From the NCBI RefSeq assembly GCF_004126535.1, contig NZ_PPCV01000005.1, forward strand, positions 186,001 through 250,000: a DNA stretch of 64,000 bases. The letters run 5' to 3'. The translations under genes and the position numbers were made by a program. Below are positions 48,212 through 57,300 of the stretch, piece after piece. The notes beneath the pieces are model-generated. The model was not told the DNA's origin. It searched no databases and saw only the letters and a program-made list of their open reading frames with translations. Each line of letters begins with the position of its first letter. The first letter of the stretch is position 1. Source of the DNA: Propioniciclava flava. Lineage in GTDB: Bacteria; Actinomycetota; Actinomycetes; Propionibacteriales; Propionibacteriaceae.

Positions 48212-48562
48212 ATGAACAAGCTCGTGGCGGACATCGCCGCCTCCCAGCTCCGCGATGACCTTCCTGACTTCCGCCCCGGCGACTCGGTCAAGGTGCACGT
48301 GAAGGTGGTTGAAGGCACGCGTTCGCGTATCCAGGTCTTCGCTGGCGCGGTCATCGCGCGCAACGGCCGCGGGATCGGTGAGGCGTTCACCGTCCGCAAG
48401 GTCTCCTTCGGCACGGGTGTTGAGCGCACCTTCCCGCTGCACTCCCCGATCATCGACAAGATCGAGGTGGAGCGGCGCGGTGACGTGCGGCGCGCCAAGC
48501 TGTACTACCTGCGTGGTCTTCACGGCAAGGCTGCCAAGATCAAGGAGAAGCGCGACCGCTGA
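48212..48562 (+). CDS. rplS: 50S ribosomal protein L19
   Basis: L19 lies at the 30S-50S interface. The 116-residue protein has the core [31 protein letters not shown], then [21 protein letters not shown] and [21 protein letters not shown]. The ATG at 48212 has GAGGACG upstream. It is followed by lepB and rnhB as usual. Its distance from trmD is unusual. Confidence 0.97.
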   Translation: MNKLVADIAASQLRDDLPDFRPGDSVKVHVKVVEGTRSRIQVFAGAVIARNGRGIGEAFTVRKVSFGTGVERTFPLHSPIIDKIEVERRGDVRRAKLYYLRGLHGKAAKIKEKRDR

Positions 48563-48582
48563 TCGCGTCAGGAGGGGATCGC

Positions 48583-49329
48583 GTGGACGAGGAGCGTGGC
48601 AATGGCGTGGGCGGTTTCCTGAAGGAGACGGCAATCGTCGTGGTAGGGGCTTTGATTGCCTCCACCTTGCTCCGGCTCTTCCTCGTCCAGGTCTTCCTCA
48701 TCCCATCGGGCTCCATGGAGTCCACTTTGAATATCAACGATCGCGTCGCCGTGCAGAAGGTCACTCCCTTCCAGCGCGGCGACGTCGTCGTGTTTCGTGA
48801 CGACTTGGAATGGCTGGGTAACCCGGACCGATTCGCCCATGAGCCATGGCAGGATGCGCTGATCTTCCTCGGCCTGATGCCGGATCCCTCCGCTGGACAC
48901 CTGATCAAGCGGGTCATCGGGACGGCCGGCGACAGGGTCGTCTGCTGTGACGTTGATGGACGCATCACGGTGAATGGGGCCGCTCTCGACGAAACGGCGT
49001 ACCTCTACACCGACGATGCCGGGGTCCAAAACGCGCCCTCGCTGTACCCCTTCGATGTCGTCGTGCCTGCCGGGCGCATCTTTGTGATGGGTGATCACCG
49101 GGAGGCGTCGGCCGACTCACGTTGTCATCTTTCCGAGAATGCTCTGGGCGTGACGAACCTGGGCGGGTTCCCTTCACGAGATTCTGTGGTGGGCGTGGCT
49201 GCGGTCACACTCTTCCCCTTCGAGCGATGGCGGACCTTCTCCACTCCCACTGTTTTCGGCGGTATCCCCGCCCCAGCGTCACCGGCTCCCGAACGGCCGG
49301 TGATCACCGGGGAACTGCCTCCCTGCTGA
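48583..49329 (+). CDS. lepB: Signal peptidase I
   Basis: LepB cleaves signal peptides of exported proteins at the outer face of the membrane. The 248-residue protein has one membrane helix (about 13-36) and the catalytic Ser44 in PSGSMEST. The general base is K109 in LIKRVIGTAGD, and the GDHREASADSR box follows. The start is GTG with GGAGG before it. A cysteine pair (VVCCDVDG) sits after the Lys motif. The stop overlaps the rnhB ATG. Confidence 0.96.
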   Translation: MDEERGNGVGGFLKETAIVVVGALIASTLLRLFLVQVFLIPSGSMESTLNINDRVAVQKVTPFQRGDVVVFRDDLEWLGNPDRFAHEPWQDALIFLGLMPDPSAGHLIKRVIGTAGDRVVCCDVDGRITVNGAALDETAYLYTDDAGVQNAPSLYPFDVVVPAGRIFVMGDHREASADSRCHLSENALGVTNLGGFPSRDSVVGVAAVTLFPFERWRTFSTPTVFGGIPAPASPAPERPVITGELPPC

Positions 49330-49967
49330 TGAGCTTCATCATCCGTCGAGACGCGGGCCTGTACGGGTACGAGCGGGCGCTGCGGCGAGCCGGGTTCGAC
49401 CTGGTGGCCGGCGTGGATGAGGCGGGCCGGGGTGCGTGCGCCGGGCCGCTGGTCGCCGCCGCCGTCATCTTGCCGACGCGTCCCATCGAGGGCCTGGCTG
49501 ACTCGAAGAAGCTGACGGCCGCACGTCGGGAGAGGCTGTATCCCGAGATCACGCAACGAGCGTTGGCATGGTCGGTCGTCCGGGTGGAGCCCGAGGAGTG
49601 CGACGCTTTGGGCATGCATGTCGCTGACGTGGAAGCGCTCCGGCGTGCCGTAGCCCGTCTCGACACGCGCCCTCATTTCGTCTTGACCGACGGCTTTCCC
49701 GTCGACGGGCTGGGAACTCCATCACTGGCGATGTGGAAGGGGGACGCGGTGGCTGCCTCGGTGGCCGCAGCGTCGATCATCGCCAAAGTGACCCGCGACC
49801 GCATCATGGTGGACTACGCGGCGGAGTTCCCCACGTACCAATTCGACGTCCACAAGGGATATTGCACGGCGCTGCATCAGTCGGAACTGGACGAGCAGGG
49901 CCCGTGCGCGATTCATCGTCAGGCTTGGGACAATGTGGCGCGAACCACTAAGCTGAAACGGTCATGA
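49329..49967 (+). CDS. rnhB: Ribonuclease HII
   Basis: RNase HII nicks DNA at single ribonucleotides and removes RNA-DNA hybrids. The 212-residue protein has the acidic start AGVDEAGRGACAGPLVAAAV near residue 27, the DSKKLT segment and SVAAASIIAKVTRDRIM. The next acidic residues are in YQFDVHKGYCT. The ATG overlaps the lepB stop, and the stop overlaps the next gene by 4 bases. Confidence 0.96.
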   Translation: MSFIIRRDAGLYGYERALRRAGFDLVAGVDEAGRGACAGPLVAAAVILPTRPIEGLADSKKLTAARRERLYPEITQRALAWSVVRVEPEECDALGMHVADVEALRRAVARLDTRPHFVLTDGFPVDGLGTPSLAMWKGDAVAASVAAASIIAKVTRDRIMVDYAAEFPTYQFDVHKGYCTALHQSELDEQGPCAIHRQAWDNVARTTKLKRS

Positions 49968-50275
49968 GCACCGACGATCTAGAGCAGTACGAGTCCGAGC
50001 TGGAGTTGCAGCTGTACCGCGAGTACAAGGACGTCGTGGGCATCTTCACGTATGCCGTGGAGACCGAGCGCCGATTTTACCTGTGCAACGCCGTGGATCT
50101 GAAGGTGCGCACCGAGGGCGGCGACGTCTACTACGAGGTGTCCATGGGGGACGCCTGGGTGTGGGACATGTACCGGCCCGCTCGTTTCGTGAAGTCAGCC
50201 AAGGTGTTGACCTTCCGCGATGTGTCGATCGAGGAGATTACGCATTCGGAACTGCAGGTTCCCGACAGCCTGTAG
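49964..50275 (+). CDS. DUF2469 family protein
   Basis: This 103-residue protein (MSTDDLEQYESELELQLYRE start; KDVVGIFTYAVETERRFYLCN and MGDAWVWDMYRPARFVKSAKV) belongs to DUF2469, an actinobacterial family of unknown role that nearly always lies between rnhB and yraN. TAAGCT at 49949 lies 9 bases before the ATG and could support its own leaderless transcript. Confidence 0.92.
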   Translation: MSTDDLEQYESELELQLYREYKDVVGIFTYAVETERRFYLCNAVDLKVRTEGGDVYYEVSMGDAWVWDMYRPARFVKSAKVLTFRDVSIEEITHSELQVPDSL

Positions 50276-50374
50276 ACCTCTCACGATCCACAAGGGGGGC
50301 CAGATGTCCTGCTGGTCGTCCACAGGCCAGCGTGATCGTGACGCGCCACGCGTGGGAGCGCCCAACGTGAGTTC

Positions 50375-50737
50375 GTGGATGAACGACGTGGCATCGGGGC
50401 CCGGGGCGAGGAGTTGGCCGCCCGTTATCTCACGCGGCTGGGCTGGTCCGTCCTGGCGCGCAACTGGCGTTGCCGATACGGCGAACTGGATCTGATCTGC
50501 CGCCAACCTGACGGGACGGTGGTGGTGTGCGAGGTGAAATCCCGCACCGGGCACGGCTATGGAACCCCGTTGGAGGCCATCACTCACGCCAAGGCGCAGC
50601 GTCTGCGACAGCTGACCGCCGCGTGGGTGAAGGAACACGACCAACCCGTCACTCGCCTCCGCATCGACGCGGTCGGTGTCTTGTGGCATCGCGACGGCAC
50701 GGCGAGTGTGACCCATGAGCGGGGGATCGCGCGATGA
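50375..50737 (+). CDS. YraN/UPF0102 family nuclease-like protein
   Basis: The 120-residue protein has the UPF0102 fold of small PD-(D/E)xK-type nucleases: GARGEELAARYLTRLGW, ARNWRCRYGELDLICR and VVVCEVKSRTGHGYGTPLEAI. The E-D-EVK residues are the expected catalytic set. Function is not settled. It begins with GTG and overlaps the comM start. Confidence 0.9.
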   Translation: MDERRGIGARGEELAARYLTRLGWSVLARNWRCRYGELDLICRQPDGTVVVCEVKSRTGHGYGTPLEAITHAKAQRLRQLTAAWVKEHDQPVTRLRIDAVGVLWHRDGTASVTHERGIAR

Positions 50738-52263
50738 AACTCGGGCTAGCGCAGAGCGTGGGGCTCATCGGCATGGACGCCACGGTGGTGGACGTGGAGG
50801 CGGTCGTGGGTGGCGGCCTACCTCGCACGGTCATCGTCGGCCTTCCCGATGCGGCCCTGCACGAGGCTGGTGATCGCTGTCGTGCTGCACTCACCCAGGC
50901 CGGGTTCACCTGGCCCGACCAGCGCGTCACGATCAATCTGAGCCCGGCCTCGCTGCCCAAGGCAGGAACCCACTTCGACATCGCCATCGCCGCCGCGGTC
51001 CTGACAGCAGCGACCTTGCTCCCGGCGGGACGCCTCCAAGGGACGGTCTTCTTGGGGGAACTGGGTTTGAACGCGCGCGTTCGTTCTGTCCGGGGAGTTC
51101 TTCCGGCCGTGCTCGCCGCAGCGAACGCCGGGTTCACGCGTGCCGTGGTTCCGGCCGCGCACGTCCATGAGGCCAGTCTCGTCGAGGGCATCGAAGTGGT
51201 GGGAGTGAACACTCTCCACGATGTCGCGACGTGGCTGCGTGGAGGGGAAGTACCTTTGCCCGCGCCAGAGCCCGCCGAGACGGTGGAGGAACACCAGTGG
51301 GATCTGGTGGATGTAGCTGGGCAGTTGGAGGCGCGTTGGGCCATCGAAGTGGCCGCTGCAGGGCGCCACCACGTGTTCTTGACGGGGCCACCGGGTGTGG
51401 GCAAGACGCTCTTGGCCGAACGACTCCCCGGGATCCTTCCCGAGTTGTCCCCCTCGGAAGCCCTGGAGGTGGCGGCGATTCGTTCCGTCAGCGGGCTTGC
51501 GCTCGGCACCCAGTTGTCGCGCCGTGCCCCCTTCTCCGCCCCGCACCATTCGGCTTCGGTGGCAGCGATGGTGGGAGGCGGCGCTCGGATCGCCCAGCCT
51601 GGCGCGATCTCGCTCGCCCATCGCGGCATCCTCTTCTTGGACGAAGCGCCAGAGTTCAGTCCGCGCGCACTCGACGCTTTGCGAACACCCTTGGAATCGG
51701 GGCGAGTCGAACTGGCCCGCTCGTTGGCCAGTACGAGCTATCCGGCACGATTCCAACTCGTGCTCGCCGCCAATCCTTGCCCGTGCGGGCATGCGGGCCA
51801 AGCCGGAGTTCACTGTGAATGCACGCCGATGGCGGTCCGGCGTTACGGCGCACGGCTCTCCGGGCCGATCCTTGACCGCGTCGACATCATTGCGCCCCTA
51901 CGCCCGATGACGAAGTCCTACTTGCGTGCGGCGGGCTCCACCGGCGAGCCGAGCGCTGCCGTCGCGGCCCGTGTGGCCGAGGCGCGCGAGCGTCAGCGCG
52001 TGCGCCTCGAGCCGGTGGGGTGTCGGACGAACGCAGAAGTGCCCGGATCAGTCCTGCGGACGTCTTTGCCCCGTCCGGAGGGAGTGGACCTCCTCGAAGC
52101 GACGATGACGCGCGGGCTGCTCAGCCTGCGTGGGCTGGACAAGGTCCTGCGACTTGCGTGGACGATCGCCGACCTTAACGGCGCGGATCGGCCGCGGCTC
52201 GATCATGTTCGCGCGGCGATCGCACTGCGTCGGGGCGAGGACCAGGCGGGGGTGGTGTCATGA
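50734..52263 (+). CDS. comM: ComM/YifB-type Mg-chelatase-like ATPase
   Basis: The 509-residue AAA+ protein is related to ComM, a helicase that promotes branch migration during transformation. Residues 1-170 form a Lon-like domain (VDVEAVVGGGLPRTVIVGLPDAAL). The ATPase domain has GPPGVGKTLLAERLPGILP near residue 214, HRGILFLDEAPEF, and the CPCG...CECTP cysteine set. A C-terminal lid follows. The start and stop overlap yraN and dprA. Confidence 0.93.
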   Translation: MKLGLAQSVGLIGMDATVVDVEAVVGGGLPRTVIVGLPDAALHEAGDRCRAALTQAGFTWPDQRVTINLSPASLPKAGTHFDIAIAAAVLTAATLLPAGRLQGTVFLGELGLNARVRSVRGVLPAVLAAANAGFTRAVVPAAHVHEASLVEGIEVVGVNTLHDVATWLRGGEVPLPAPEPAETVEEHQWDLVDVAGQLEARWAIEVAAAGRHHVFLTGPPGVGKTLLAERLPGILPELSPSEALEVAAIRSVSGLALGTQLSRRAPFSAPHHSASVAAMVGGGARIAQPGAISLAHRGILFLDEAPEFSPRALDALRTPLESGRVELARSLASTSYPARFQLVLAANPCPCGHAGQAGVHCECTPMAVRRYGARLSGPILDRVDIIAPLRPMTKSYLRAAGSTGEPSAAVAARVAEARERQRVRLEPVGCRTNAEVPGSVLRTSLPRPEGVDLLEATMTRGLLSLRGLDKVLRLAWTIADLNGADRPRLDHVRAAIALRRGEDQAGVVS

Positions 52264-53456
52264 GTGCGACCCACGAGGAGCGTATGGCGCGCTTGGCGCT
52301 GAGTTGTGTCGTCGAGCCGGGCGACCTCCAGTTGGCTCAACTGCTGGAAACCTACTGTGTCGAGGAGATCTGGGAGCGCCTGCGCCAGGACGGCCCGCCG
52401 GGGGCATGGCGCAATCGCGCCCACGCTTTGAACCTCGAACACGTCACTCAACAAGCCCAGAAGGCGGCGGCTCGATTTGTGATTCCCGGTGACGCACAGT
52501 GGCCGGCGGCGCTGGGTGATCTTGCCGCGGCAGACCCGGTCCGCGACTGGGGAGGGACGCCTCTGGGGTTATGGGTGAAAGGAAACGGCGCGCTGGGCCC
52601 TATGACCAGAGACGCCGTCTCGGTGGTCGGAGCCAGGGCCGCGAGTCCCTACGGCGAGAGGGTGGCTGCGGAACTGGCCGGTGCGGCGGCTGAGCGTGGG
52701 TGTTGTGTCGTCTCGGGGGCGGCCTATGGAATCGATGCTGCGGCCCACCGCGGGGCTCTTGCATCCCAGGGATCGACCGTTGCCGTGGTGGCTGGGGGCG
52801 TTGACGAGGCCTACCCTCGGGCGCATCGGCGCCTGTTGGACGACATCGCCGAATCAGGCTGCATCGTGTCAGAAGTGCGGGTGGGGGAGCACCCGACCCG
52901 ACGGCGTTTCCTGGTCCGGAATCGGCTCATCGCCGCTTTGTCGGCAGGCACGGTCATCGTCGAAGCCTCGCTGCGCAGCGGGGCGCGAAACACGGCCTCG
53001 TGGGCCACCGCGTGTGGCCGCGTTGTGATGGCCGTTCCAGGGCCCGTCACCAGCGCCACTTCCGTCACCCCGCATCGGCTCATTCGCGAGGGAGAGGCGA
53101 CGCTGGTCACATGCATCGATGACGTGCTCGAACTCATTCACCCCCTCGGGGAGGTGATGCCACAGCGGGAACGGCGCGGTCGACTGCTGGATTCGCTGTC
53201 AGACCAGGCAAAGGCTGTTTTCGAAGCGCTCCCTTTGCGGGGCGGGCGGGATGCAGGCGAGATCTCCCTGAGGGCCGGAATGCCGCTCCCTGAGGTCATG
53301 GCGGCCTTGGTCGGTCTCGCCGACGCCGGTTGGGCGCGCCCGCTCTCCGATGGTCGATGGGGCCTTGGCCCTACGAGTGACAGACCGGTGGCCGAAGCGG
53401 ACACTGCCTCCTACCCCGAAAGCGGTCGAAGTCTGGGGGAGCAAGCGGGGTTCTGA
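52260..53456 (+). CDS. dprA: DNA processing protein DprA
   Basis: DprA binds single-stranded DNA and loads RecA in transformation; its role in non-competent bacteria is unclear. The 398-residue protein has the Rossmann-like core VVGARAASPYGERVAAELAG, CCVVSGAAYGIDAAAHRGAL, GGVDEAYPRAHRRL and FLVRNRLIAALSAGTVIVEA, and a C-terminal winged helix (residues about 305-360). It overlaps comM by 4 bases. Confidence 0.95.
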   Translation: MSATHEERMARLALSCVVEPGDLQLAQLLETYCVEEIWERLRQDGPPGAWRNRAHALNLEHVTQQAQKAAARFVIPGDAQWPAALGDLAAADPVRDWGGTPLGLWVKGNGALGPMTRDAVSVVGARAASPYGERVAAELAGAAAERGCCVVSGAAYGIDAAAHRGALASQGSTVAVVAGGVDEAYPRAHRRLLDDIAESGCIVSEVRVGEHPTRRRFLVRNRLIAALSAGTVIVEASLRSGARNTASWATACGRVVMAVPGPVTSATSVTPHRLIREGEATLVTCIDDVLELIHPLGEVMPQRERRGRLLDSLSDQAKAVFEALPLRGGRDAGEISLRAGMPLPEVMAALVGLADAGWARPLSDGRWGLGPTSDRPVAEADTASYPESGRSLGEQAGF

Positions 53457-53509
53457 GTTGGCGTGCCACGGCCATGCCCGGCGCCCCCGGCCATGCAAGG
53501 TGCCAGGGA

Positions 53510-54319
53510 TTAGCGCAACAGCAGCGCCAGGGAGGCCAAGCCCGACGCGGTAATCGTGACGACCTCAAACTGGCGCTGGGTGACCTTCCCGATGACCCAC
53601 ACACCCGCGAGGGTGCCCAGGAGGACGGCAGGAATGAGGAGTGCAACCAAGGTCAGGTTCGTGGGGGAGTAGAGCCCGAGGCCTACGGTGAAAGGTGTCT
53701 TGGAGAGGTTGACGAGAAAGAAGAACCAAGCGTTGGTACCGATGAAGCGGGCTTTGTCCACCCGGGACGCCAGGAAGTACAGCGCCATGACGGGGCCCGC
53801 GGCGTTCGCCGTCATCGTCGCAAAACCGGCCGCGCCACCCGTCAGCACGGCCCTGCCCCACCGGGGGGTAGGCGAGAGGCGCTGCGGCGAGGCTTCGTCG
53901 GCGCTCGCCAGGGCCGGCATGGCTGCCGTCTCGTGAGGGGAGTCTCGTCGGCGGCGCTGCCACAACTGCAGCAGGACCATCACGACCAGCAGCCCTCCAA
54001 TGGTGCGGCGCATCACTACGTCATCTACCACTGACATGAAGAGGGCCCCTAGCGCCAAGCCAGGCAGCACGCTGGGCAACAAGCGCAGCAGCAACGCCCA
54101 GGACACAGTGCGGTATCGGCTGACGGCGACGACGTCGCCGACGAGAAGCAACAGCAAAACGGTGGCGGTCGACTCCTTCGCTGGCATTCCCCAGGCGAAG
54201 ACGGCCACAGCGATGGCGGCGACGCCACCAAACGATGTCTTGGAGAAGCCGATGATGACCGCTCCAGCCGCCATCGCGGCCAACAGCGGCCAGCCGAACG
54301 TCGCAATCAGGTCAGGCAC
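53510..54319 (-). CDS. TauE/SafE-family permease
   Basis: The 269-residue protein has about eight hydrophobic helices and the two half-repeats of the TSUP family: GFSKTSFGGVAAIAVAVF and GFATMTANAAGPVMALYFLAS. Members export sulfite or other sulfonate products or small anions. Substrate is unknown. TACAGT on the minus strand (54326-54331) ends 6 bases before the GTG start. Confidence 0.88.
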   Translation of the reverse strand: MPDLIATFGWPLLAAMAAGAVIIGFSKTSFGGVAAIAVAVFAWGMPAKESTATVLLLLLVGDVVAVSRYRTVSWALLLRLLPSVLPGLALGALFMSVVDDVVMRRTIGGLLVVMVLLQLWQRRRRDSPHETAAMPALASADEASPQRLSPTPRWGRAVLTGGAAGFATMTANAAGPVMALYFLASRVDKARFIGTNAWFFFLVNLSKTPFTVGLGLYSPTNLTLVALLIPAVLLGTLAGVWVIGKVTQRQFEVVTITASGLASLALLLR

Positions 54320-54325
54320 CCGACG

Positions 54326-54331
54326 ACTGTA
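54326..54331 (-). promoter_or_regulatory. -10 box for the TauE/SafE gene, leaderless start
   Basis: The minus-strand hexamer TACAGT ends 6 bases before the GTG at 54319. Confidence 0.45.
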
Positions 54332-54373
54332 TTGGGTAGTGCGGACCAGGGGGGTACTGCGGACCGATCCTGA

Positions 54374-54408
54374 CGCCGGTGTCCGGTGTCCGGTGTCCGG
54401 CGTCCGGC
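54374..54408. repeat. Tandem 7-base repeat GTCCGGT/C
   Basis: Four full copies and one variant of GTCCGGY follow each other without gaps. It is a short tandem repeat, not a CRISPR. It might vary in copy number between strains. Confidence 0.75.
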
Positions 54409-54640
54409 GTGTGCACGGCTCGTCCCGGACAACCGGGGCAACACCCCTGGCCAGCGGGGACGGGGGTGTTACGTTGAGAGAACCGCCAGCCTGGGGCGCC
54501 CACGACGTGACGCGCGGCTGGAGGTGGAGAACGCGGACGTCCCGATGGGGTGTCGTCAGGACTCCAATCGCAGCAACTTTTCTCGCAGTCGCAGTCGCAG
54601 CCGCGTTTGGCGGCTTGAAACGGATTGGTGATCAACGAGC

Positions 54641-56128
54641 ATGACCGAGCAACTCAATCGCCTCAACGTGAACCGGGAGGCGATCCTCGGAGCTTCCGCG
54701 CCGGAGCGCACCGGCATCATTCACTTTGGGCTCGGCAACTTCCATCGCGCTCACGCGGCCGTGAATACGGCATTGGCCATGGCCGCCGAGCCGGGAGACT
54801 GGGGCATCGTCGGGATCGCGAATCGCTCCCGCAAGGTCACCTCCGCGCTGGAGGCGCAAGACGGCCTCTACAGCGTTGTCACGCTGGACCCCGAGGCGGA
54901 ACATGTCGACGTGGTGGACGTCCATCGGCGCTTCTTGGTCGCCGCCGAGGATGGGCCAGCCATCATCGAAGCCGTCGCTGATCCTGCACACAAGATCATC
55001 ACGCTGACCATCTCGGAGAACGGCTATCACCTCGATGGCCGCACGGGAAAGCTGGACGTGGAGTCGCCCGACATCAAGGCCGACCTGGCCGAGGGTGCCG
55101 AGCCCACGACGCCGTTGGGGCAAATCGTGGCGGGACTGACCGCGCGTTTCGCGGCCAATGCTGCTCCCATGACGGTGCTGTCTTGCGACAATCTGCTGTC
55201 TGCGGGCAACACCACGCGTGCGGCCGTCCTTCAGTTTGCTGAGGCCGCACACTCCAGTGACGAGTTCCTGGCATGGTTGGACGGCCACGTCACCTTCCCG
55301 AACGCCATGGTGGATCGCATCGTGCCCGCGCCCACGGAGGGGACCAAAGCCGAGGTGGAGGAGGCGCTGGGCCTGCACGACGAGGCGCCGGTGCCCGCGG
55401 AACTGTTCACGATGTGGGTCATTGAAGACAAGTTCGCGGCTGGGCGTCCGAAGTGGGAAGCGGCCGGAGCGATCTTCTCCGACGAAGTCGAGAAGTACGA
55501 ACTGGTCAAGCTCCGCCTCCTCAACGGGGGACACTCGCTCATCGCGTACCTGGGCGGCCTGGATCGCCAGGAGACGATCCCGGACTCACGGGCACAGCAG
55601 TTCATCGCCGACGCCACGCGCCAGGCGCTCGAAGTGGACTACCTTCCCAGCATCGACCTTCCGGCCAACTTCGATCCCCAGGAGTACATCGACAGTTTGT
55701 TCCGTCGTTGGAGCAACACGGTTCTAGGGGACAAGACCTCTCGCGTTGGGTCGGACGGTTCGACCAAGCTTCTCCAGCGTGTCCCGATCCCGGCACTCAC
55801 CGCGCTCGCGCAGGGACGGATGCCCGAGCAACTGGCGTTGACCGTCAGCGCCTGGATGTGCTGCTGCATTCCTCCGCGCGGTTTCGAACCGGGCCCGATC
55901 GCCGACGCGATGATTGAGCCCAAGGCGGACCTCCTCAAGGCGGCCACCGCACAGGCCACCTCGGTGCGAGAGCACGTCGAGGCCATCCTGGATTCCGGAG
56001 TGTTCCCCGACGACCTCGTCGGGCAGCAAGCGTTCCGCGATCGCGTGGTGGAGTACGCCGAGATGATCGTGGCTGATGGCGTCCGGGAAGCAGCCGCTGT
56101 TGCGCTCAAGCGAGGCGCTCAGGCCTAA
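54641..56128 (+). CDS. Mannitol dehydrogenase family protein (mannitol/fructuronate type)
   Basis: The 495-residue enzyme belongs to the polyol dehydrogenase family that interconverts mannitol and fructose, or fructuronate and mannonate, with NAD(H). It has the cofactor motif IIHFGLGNFHRAHAAV near residue 28, LTISENGYHLD, and the catalytic helix KLRLLNGGHSLIAYLGGL with the Lys-Asn-His set. The length matches mannitol 2-dehydrogenase. Which of the two substrates is used cannot be decided. No transporter is adjacent. Confidence 0.92.
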   Translation: MTEQLNRLNVNREAILGASAPERTGIIHFGLGNFHRAHAAVNTALAMAAEPGDWGIVGIANRSRKVTSALEAQDGLYSVVTLDPEAEHVDVVDVHRRFLVAAEDGPAIIEAVADPAHKIITLTISENGYHLDGRTGKLDVESPDIKADLAEGAEPTTPLGQIVAGLTARFAANAAPMTVLSCDNLLSAGNTTRAAVLQFAEAAHSSDEFLAWLDGHVTFPNAMVDRIVPAPTEGTKAEVEEALGLHDEAPVPAELFTMWVIEDKFAAGRPKWEAAGAIFSDEVEKYELVKLRLLNGGHSLIAYLGGLDRQETIPDSRAQQFIADATRQALEVDYLPSIDLPANFDPQEYIDSLFRRWSNTVLGDKTSRVGSDGSTKLLQRVPIPALTALAQGRMPEQLALTVSAWMCCCIPPRGFEPGPIADAMIEPKADLLKAATAQATSVREHVEAILDSGVFPDDLVGQQAFRDRVVEYAEMIVADGVREAAAVALKRGAQA

Positions 56129-56140
56129 ACCCCTCACCGC

Positions 56141-56180
56141 CAAAGAGTCCCGCTCCCCCCAGGAGGAGCGGGACTCTTTG
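56141..56180. terminator. Bidirectional terminator
   Basis: A 16-bp perfect stem (56141-56156 with 56165-56180) and an 8-base loop lie between two convergent genes. The arms begin CAAAG and end CTTTG, giving T-rich ends on both strands. Confidence 0.88.
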
Positions 56181-56207
56181 CGCGAATGCGGACGACGGGG
56201 TGGTGGT

Positions 56208-57107
56208 TTACAGCAGTTCGGCGAAGAGGTCGACGATCGCGCCGAGTTGGGTGGCACGCTCCTCAACGGGAAGGTCGTCGGGCCGCAAACCGAACTTGAG
56301 CCCGACGATGACGTCATCACCGGCAGCCTCCAAAGCTGCGGTGATCTCCTCGGCCCCCAGGAGGGTGCCAGGGGGAGAGAACGGCAGCCCAGCGGGGGGA
56401 AGGTGGCGATCGAGCCACGTCCCGAAGTCGCTGTGCTCGCCGGAGGCGCTGGAGAAGAAGACTGCTCCCAGCACGCCAGCCTCTGCGGCGCGTCGGATAT
56501 GACTCAAGGGGAGGTCCTTGCCGCGACCCTCCAGCGCGCTGCGCCCCCAGTTGATGCCGATCTTCCAGCGTGGATCCGCTGACGCTTCGACGAGGGAGAG
56601 TTCCTCCTCGAAAGTCAAAAAGGCCTTTTCGCCGTGGTGGTCGGGGGTGGTCGCGTCGCCGTGCTCCACGAGGAACACCATCTCTGAGCCCCAATCCCAG
56701 CCGCTGATGGTCGCCATCGATGCGGCCATGGCTTCGGCGTCGGCCGTGTTGCTCGGTCCGCTGTGGAACTCGATCGCCTGGACGTGATGGCACTGCTCGC
56801 GGAGAGCGGCGATGTCGTCTCGCGCCTGGGCTGCGAACGCTAAGGCCGCGTTCCGCCCTGCCTCATCGGGGGAGGCGAGCCCGAACGTTGCATCGTTGGC
56901 AATGCGGCCCATCGTCCCGGGAATGCAGGTGATGACGTGAGACCACTCGGCCCGCCATGAGGGATGAGCGACGACGTGGTCGACCTGCGGAAGCTCCAGG
57001 CCACCCACGATGGGTCGGGCCGCGAGGGCATCCAGAATGATCGATTCGCCCGTGTCGGCGCTCGGGGAGTAGGCGGCGTAGGCGCCCACGATGAGGTGCT
57101 TGGACAT
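56208..57107 (-). CDS. DUF4862 family protein
   Basis: The 299-residue protein resembles the DUF4862 family (VGAYAAYSP start, GGLELPQ, TCIPGTMGRIANDATFGLAS, AIEFHSGPS, KIGINWGRSALEGR and VGLKFGLRPDDL). This looks like a TIM-barrel protein with conserved acidic and His residues, but no function is known to me. It converges on a polyol dehydrogenase gene. The start at 57107 is preferred because the VGAYAAY strand then lies near the N-terminus. Confidence 0.82.
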   Translation of the reverse strand: MSKHLIVGAYAAYSPSADTGESIILDALAARPIVGGLELPQVDHVVAHPSWRAEWSHVITCIPGTMGRIANDATFGLASPDEAGRNAALAFAAQARDDIAALREQCHHVQAIEFHSGPSNTADAEAMAASMATISGWDWGSEMVFLVEHGDATTPDHHGEKAFLTFEEELSLVEASADPRWKIGINWGRSALEGRGKDLPLSHIRRAAEAGVLGAVFFSSASGEHSDFGTWLDRHLPPAGLPFSPPGTLLGAEEITAALEAAGDDVIVGLKFGLRPDDLPVEERATQLGAIVDLFAELL

Positions 57108-57287
57108 GGGCCCATGATCGCAGGGATTCCTCACTGAACAGGGGGGAAGGGTCAACTCGACCGATGTTGCCGCAGCGAGGGCGGTACGGCTTCTGCGGGC
57201 GCGACCATAGTCTGATCCGCCATCGGCTCCCGGGCTCGCCCTCGCGTCCGGTCTGTGTCAGGCATGCGGGAGGCAAGGGTGGCCCCG

Positions 57288-57293
57288 TACTCT
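57288..57293 (+). promoter_or_regulatory. Candidate -10 box, leaderless start before a short frame
   Basis: TACTCT ends 7 bases before an ATG at 57301, in the spacing seen at dapB and recG. TAGTCT at 57208-57213 is a second possible -10. The rest of 57108-57287 shows nothing else. Confidence 0.4.
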
Positions 57294-57300
57294 TTCGACT

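Larger units (their letters stand above)
54320..54640. other. Non-coding gap between the TauE/SafE gene and the dehydrogenase gene
   Basis: This 321-base divergent gap holds a TACAGT box for the left gene, a 7-base tandem repeat (54374-54408), and three tandem TCGCAG hexamers (54583-54600). TACGTT near 54469 may be a -10 box. I see no gene in it. Confidence 0.5.

Noticed and set aside
53457-53509. Repeated GGCCATGC near the dprA stop as a regulatory repeat
   Set aside because: Two copies in a GC-rich convergent gap are too few, and no consistent stem can be formed.
54374-54600. Short tandem repeats as a CRISPR array
   Set aside because: The units are 6-7 bases with no spacers, and no cas genes are present.
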